From an uncultured Verrucomicrobiales bacterium (GTDB lineage Bacteria > Verrucomicrobiota > Verrucomicrobiia > Verrucomicrobiales > DEV007): DNA of 64,000 nucleotides. The stretch covers positions 1 through 64,000 of the forward strand of contig CALAHF010000020.1 in NCBI GenBank assembly GCA_937891465.1, read 5' to 3'. This document shows positions 60,455 through 64,000 of this stretch, piece by piece (the first letter of the stretch is position 1; each line of letters opens with the position of its first letter). Under the pieces are notes generated by a model. That model was given only the letters and a program-made list of their open reading frames with translations, was not told where the DNA came from and did not search any database. The position numbers and the translations under genes are program-made.

Positions 60455-60500
60455 ACGAACCAACCCTGTTGGTTCATCGAACAGACCCTATTGACTCGTA
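60455..60500. repeat. Dispersed palindromic repeat, copy 9
   Basis: GAACCAAC-CCT-GTTGGTTC is a perfect hairpin, and the following CATCGAACAGACCCTATTG belongs to the family core. It lies 12 bases after the prepilin stop, inside the operon, and ends five bases before the next start. Confidence 0.6.
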
Positions 60501-60504
60501 ACTG

Positions 60505-62133
60505 ATGAAATTTAACAACAACAAGACGCGTCAACGCGGGAGTATCCTCGTGATCTGCATGGTGCTGGCAGGACTGGGCACCATTGGGGTCGCTGCCTGG
60601 GCCTCGTTGCTTGATGCGCGAACTCACGAAGCCGAGCAAAGCGCCACAGCATTGGACCGACGCGTTCGTTATGGGAACAGCATTGGATTGGCTCGCGAAG
60701 TTATCTATCAAAGATATCTCCACGCGAATCGTGGCCCGACTTCGGATGATGAGATTTACTCACTCGAAAATGATTGGGGACTTGTTGAGATCGATGCCTG
60801 GACAGATCCTGTTTTTGGATACGATGCGACGACCCGGATCAATAAAACCGGGGCCGTCCCAAATCGGGCCTTCAGTCTGGATGTTGATGTAACTGTGGAT
60901 GACGGAGATTATCTTCATGATTTTACCTACCAACTGAAAAGCTACAGCCCGCTTCTGGGAGGAGATCTGATTACCGTTCACAAGAATGTAGAAACCGGTG
61001 ATGAGTTTGTTGAGGTAACCGGCGATTTAAAAGTCGAAGGCCGGATGAAATTGTGGAATGCCGAATATAAATCGTCAGCGACGACGACCTTGACTGACGC
61101 TGTTTTGGCTGCTGGGAAAACGCTTCCCAAGCTTCCGTTTAAAAATAGCAGTGATGCCAATGTTCTACCTTCAAACTTTCCCTTTGTGGCACAAACGAGC
61201 GGCGCCGTTGGAGGATCTGCTGAATTCAGTGGGAAATTGAATGTGGTGAACAACACCGGCACTCCATCGAATTCTTATGTCGCAAAAATTATTGGCTATG
61301 GATCCGGAACGTATGTCGCCCTTGATGGTTCCAGCTCGTCCGGTAGCGGCAGCGGTGCAGATACGAATCCCGCGACAGCTGATGATGCCGCGGTCCTGGC
61401 AATTATTTTGGGAGGAGGTTACATTTCTGAGAATTTGGCCCCTTACGCTCCGCTTTCATCGACGAACCTAAAGATGATCCTCGCTGACACTTCGTTGAAC
61501 GAGTCGGAAATGGCTTCCATCATGGCAGATAATCAACCGCTTCCGGATGACACGCTTGGCAATGTGGTTCAGTCGCCAGTGTTGACCGCAACGACTGAAA
61601 ATTCGGTTCTCGAAGCGGCAGGTTATCATGTGTTCACCGATTTTGGTCGTGTGGTCGTCAATCTCAATTCGGCCACGCTGCCTCACATGATCATCAACAA
61701 TGTCGGTGAGGTTGAATTCATCGGCCAGCCAGATGACGCTTCTGCTACTGCGCTCGAAGCGGAAGAGCCACGCATCATTGCCATCGTGAACGACCCGGGC
61801 GTTGAACTTCGGCGATTGGATTTCCGGGACTTAAATCGTCGCCGTATTATAGTAGGGGCTCACAACTCGAGGGTCGCTTCAAACAGCAGTTCGATAGTGA
61901 GCTTTTCGGGCGTTTCCACATTTCCTGATTGGCACATGCTGCTTGAACTGGAGGGGATTCGTACCAAATGGGACATGTCAGCCATCGGCGGAGTCCGGAT
62001 ATACGGGGGCATTCGCACCGATCAGCTCGTAAATGCTAAAAACGGTAGTCTGACGATTCGGAAAGAACCCAACGTGGATGTCCTCGAAACAATGGCGAGC
62101 CGCACGGCCTGGATTGAAACCATTCGCAAATAA
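60505..62133 (+). CDS. PilX/GspK-like protein with pilin-type N-terminus
   Basis: The 542-residue protein starts with a basic leader (MKFNNNKTRQRG) and a hydrophobic helix ILVICMVLAGLGTIGVAAW. The glutamate of prepilins is absent at the usual position, as in GspK/PilX-like proteins. A short Ser/Gly-rich segment (SSSSGSGSGADT) lies near residue 275. Its size exceeds GspK (about 320), and no catalytic motif is visible. It probably caps the pseudopilus, together with the proteins at 59484 and 62142. Confidence 0.55.
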   Translation: MKFNNNKTRQRGSILVICMVLAGLGTIGVAAWASLLDARTHEAEQSATALDRRVRYGNSIGLAREVIYQRYLHANRGPTSDDEIYSLENDWGLVEIDAWTDPVFGYDATTRINKTGAVPNRAFSLDVDVTVDDGDYLHDFTYQLKSYSPLLGGDLITVHKNVETGDEFVEVTGDLKVEGRMKLWNAEYKSSATTTLTDAVLAAGKTLPKLPFKNSSDANVLPSNFPFVAQTSGAVGGSAEFSGKLNVVNNTGTPSNSYVAKIIGYGSGTYVALDGSSSSGSGSGADTNPATADDAAVLAIILGGGYISENLAPYAPLSSTNLKMILADTSLNESEMASIMADNQPLPDDTLGNVVQSPVLTATTENSVLEAAGYHVFTDFGRVVVNLNSATLPHMIINNVGEVEFIGQPDDASATALEAEEPRIIAIVNDPGVELRRLDFRDLNRRRIIVGAHNSRVASNSSSIVSFSGVSTFPDWHMLLELEGIRTKWDMSAIGGVRIYGGIRTDQLVNAKNGSLTIRKEPNVDVLETMASRTAWIETIRK

Positions 62134-62141
62134 TTTCTCTC

Positions 62142-62591
62142 ATGAAAATCCTTTCAAAATCTAACAATTTCCGTCGTGGTGGATACACCCTTATCGAAGC
62201 GCTTGTTTCCAGTGCGATTTTATTGATCGGCATTGGTGCGGCGGCTTCCATGAGCCTTACGATGCTGACTCAGGAGGAAATCAACGAACGAACCGTTCGA
62301 GCGATGAACCACCTTGAAAACGCAGCATCTCTCTATCGACTTGGTATTGAGCCGGCCGATATCGAGGCACTTCTTCCACAGGAGCCAGCTGTCAATTCCC
62401 TGACGTTCAGCGGAAAAACCCAGACCGTCACGGGTATCGGAACGGTTCCTACGATGGAGATCACGATGGTATTTAAGCCCGCGAGCGCGCCAACAGCTTG
62501 GGGCAGTGAAAAAGCCGTGAGCGGTGATTCAACCGTAACCCGCTCACACACTGTCGAAGTTTTTCGCTCAAACCAGTACACGAATCCCTAA
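62142..62591 (+). CDS. Prepilin-like protein (PilV/GspI type)
   Basis: The 149-residue protein has leader RRGG and a pilin helix YTLIEALVSSAILLIGIGAAA with glutamate at position 5, followed by a short soluble domain. It is the right size for a minor pilin of the GspI/PilV kind. It follows the previous gene after eight bases and lies 60 bases before the PilC-like gene. Confidence 0.78.
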   Translation: MKILSKSNNFRRGGYTLIEALVSSAILLIGIGAAASMSLTMLTQEEINERTVRAMNHLENAASLYRLGIEPADIEALLPQEPAVNSLTFSGKTQTVTGIGTVPTMEITMVFKPASAPTAWGSEKAVSGDSTVTRSHTVEVFRSNQYTNP

Positions 62592-62651
62592 GTTTCCCAA
62601 TGCACTGACCTGCAATTTTTACCCCAACAAAACCATTTTTCACCTCCCGCC

Positions 62652-63875
62652 ATGCTAAAGAAAGTAAACCTGACGAACATCCACACGGGAAACAATTCCT
62701 CGTTGATTGTGGATACATTGACTGATGAGAAAGCAATCGTCGGTGCCGGTAAAACTGCTGTTGAGACAGCAAACATCACCGATGTTACCGGCTTTGATGA
62801 GACCCTGCAACGCTTCACCGGGAAGAAGAATTCGATGGATGACCGCGTCGCTCTCTTCAACGGTCTCGCGAAATGTTTCGACCGGAACATCCCCATCATC
62901 AAGAGTTTCGAGCTTCAAGCGAACCGCGTGAAGACTCCCCGTTATCGCGGGGCGATTGCTGACATTGCTGCTGACCTCGCCGCCGGTGAAAAAATTTCCG
63001 ATGCCATGGGAAATCAGAGCGATTTGTTCGCCGATGATATCATTGCCCTAATTCGTGCAGGTGAAGAATCAGGACGCCTCCCTGAAATTTTTCGTCGAGT
63101 CGCCTGTTCGCAGAAAAAGACAGCGAAAATCATCAAAAAGCTGAAATCTGGATTGATCTACCCGGCGGTGGTTACGGTGATTGCCGTGATCGTTGTTCTG
63201 GTAATGAGCGTTACTCTCGTACCCGCGATGGTGAAATTGTATGATTCATTGGGTTCAACACTTCCTAACGCAACGAAAGCCCTCAAAGCGCTTTCACATG
63301 TGCTTGTCCATCAACCATGGGTGGGCCTGATTCCAATTATGGGACTCGTCATGTTCTTCAAAAACTGGGGGAAGTTCATCATGATGCCAGCCGTTCAAAC
63401 GCTCTTTTTGAAATTACCTGTCGTCTCAGGAATTGTCCGAAAGTCGGCTGCGGCAGTTAGCTTCCGAACGTTGGCGCTATTGATCGAGGCAAATGTCCGA
63501 TTGACAACCGCCCTCGAAATTACGAGCGAAACATCGTGGCATCATGAATACAAAACGTTCTTTGATAAAGTGCAGTTTCACATCACAAATGGTCTGACGT
63601 TGCCCGACGCTTTCCTTATCGAGTCGCATCGATTGGGGCCGGATGGGCGAACCATTTGTGGACTGATGGAAGTTGCTGCTGAAACCGGTTCAGGAACAGA
63701 ACTTCTCAATGAGATCGCAGAAGACTATGAGGACGAACTCGATACGACCGCAAAGCAGATTGATAAATTGATCGAGCCCGTCACCATTGTGATTCTTGGT
63801 GGAATGGTCGGCATGCTCGTCTACGCAATTTACGCACCAATCTTCAGCCTCGGCGACGTTCTCCTCAAAAAATAA
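62652..63875 (+). CDS. PilC/GspF-like inner-membrane platform protein
   Basis: The 407-residue protein is the polytopic platform of type IV pili/type II secretion. Both GspF domains are visible: DDRVALFNGLAKCFDRNIPIIKSF with LIRAGEESGRLPEIF, then AVSFRTLALLIEANVRLTTALEI with GLMEVAAETGSG. Three membrane segments are present, two in the middle (YPAVVTVIAVIVVLVMSV; PWVGLIPIMGLVMFF) and one at the end (IVILGGMVGMLVYAIYAPIF). The first 50 residues are an acidic, non-hydrophobic extension. It is the last gene of the cluster and is followed by a strong terminator. Confidence 0.9.
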   Translation: MLKKVNLTNIHTGNNSSLIVDTLTDEKAIVGAGKTAVETANITDVTGFDETLQRFTGKKNSMDDRVALFNGLAKCFDRNIPIIKSFELQANRVKTPRYRGAIADIAADLAAGEKISDAMGNQSDLFADDIIALIRAGEESGRLPEIFRRVACSQKKTAKIIKKLKSGLIYPAVVTVIAVIVVLVMSVTLVPAMVKLYDSLGSTLPNATKALKALSHVLVHQPWVGLIPIMGLVMFFKNWGKFIMMPAVQTLFLKLPVVSGIVRKSAAAVSFRTLALLIEANVRLTTALEITSETSWHHEYKTFFDKVQFHITNGLTLPDAFLIESHRLGPDGRTICGLMEVAAETGSGTELLNEIAEDYEDELDTTAKQIDKLIEPVTIVILGGMVGMLVYAIYAPIFSLGDVLLKK

Positions 63876-63899
63876 TTCTTAGCATTCCTAAAGGGGAGG

Positions 63900-63938
63900 A
63901 AAACCGGTCTCTGTGCGAAAGCACGGGATCGGTTTTTT
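63900..63938. terminator. Terminator after the PilC-like gene
   Basis: AAAACCGGTC and GATCGGTTTT pair (one wobble), continuing into a GTGC-GAAA-GCAC tip, followed by a T-run. It lies 24 bases after the stop and is symmetrical enough to work for both strands, which fits the minus-strand frame that ends at 63944. Confidence 0.85.
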
Positions 63939-63943
63939 CCGTT

Positions 63944-64000
63944 CTAGATCAACTGACGCTTTTTCACGTTCAGATATTGCGTCACCGCTTCAGCGCACAA
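63944..64000 (-). CDS. C-terminus of a gene cut by the window edge
   Basis: On the minus strand an open frame enters at the window end and stops with TAG at 63944-63946, encoding AEAVTQYLNVKKRQLI at its end. Its position beyond the bidirectional terminator supports a convergent gene. Only 18 residues are visible, so no function can be given. Confidence 0.35.
   Translation of the reverse strand: MCAEAVTQYLNVKKRQLI

Noticed and set aside
2285-60500. Dispersed palindromes as a CRISPR array
   Set aside because: Copies are scattered one or two at a time over 58 kb without regular spacing, and no cas genes are present.

Overview
The window looks like a chromosomal segment of a bacterium of the Planctomycetes-Verrucomicrobia-Chlamydiae group, most likely Verrucomicrobiota. 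The evidence is the paired DUF1549/DUF1553 and DUF1501 proteins, a PVC-type dehydrogenase/cytochrome c fusion, a second DUF1501 protein, a secreted FG-GAP protein, a long-form IspG, and a Shine-Dalgarno-poor type IV pilus-like operon with several prepilins. No rRNA, integrase, transposase, phage gene or CRISPR array was seen.

Layout. 1-8.7 kb: CPBP protease, thiL and tsaE in overlapping order, a PVC block (DUF1549/1553, a peptidase-like protein, DUF1501), then tsaB. 8.9-24.8 kb: mostly housekeeping genes (glutamate dehydrogenase, purU, tRNA-Leu, a glycosyltransferase, tRNA-Tyr, a DEAD-box helicase, rseP, ispG, hrpA). 24.8-29.2 kb: a decayed stretch with a truncated paralogue, a headless beta-propeller gene, a broken sulfatase and a broken hemW, surrounding an intact orphan prepilin. 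29.2-36.7 kb: a small unknown gene, dynamin-like GTPase, ABC-F ATPase, an S4/LptA-like fusion ORF, GDPD and FG-GAP protein. 36.8-37.3 kb: remnants of an AmmeMemoRadiSam A/B pair. 37.3-43.4 kb: a polysaccharide locus with two sulfotransferases. 43.4-51.2 kb: double MBL-fold protein, SDR, PVC cytochrome, amidohydrolase and DUF1501. 51.5-63.9 kb: a type IV pilus/type II secretion-like locus.

The most interesting system is the pilus-like locus. A secretin (minus strand) is divergent from a run of plus-strand genes: a large prepilin, a PilT-like ATPase, probable PilM/N/O/P-like proteins, three more prepilin-like proteins and a PilC/GspF platform protein. The large prepilin (54013-55581) and the orphan paralogue 27 kb away (26872-28713) both join a class III signal/pilin helix to a C-terminal domain that resembles the choice-of-anchor K domain. 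This suggests a pseudopilus that displays or handles a beta-sandwich surface domain. No extension ATPase or prepilin peptidase is present in the window.

A second theme is a family of dispersed imperfect palindromes (core about 31-35 bp, arms resembling AACAGGGTTGGTTC / GAACATACCCTGTT, often with outer TTCACGA / TCGTGAA arms). About nine copies or relics were found, mostly just after stop codons. All family assignments come from reading motifs in the translated sequence; no database search was run.
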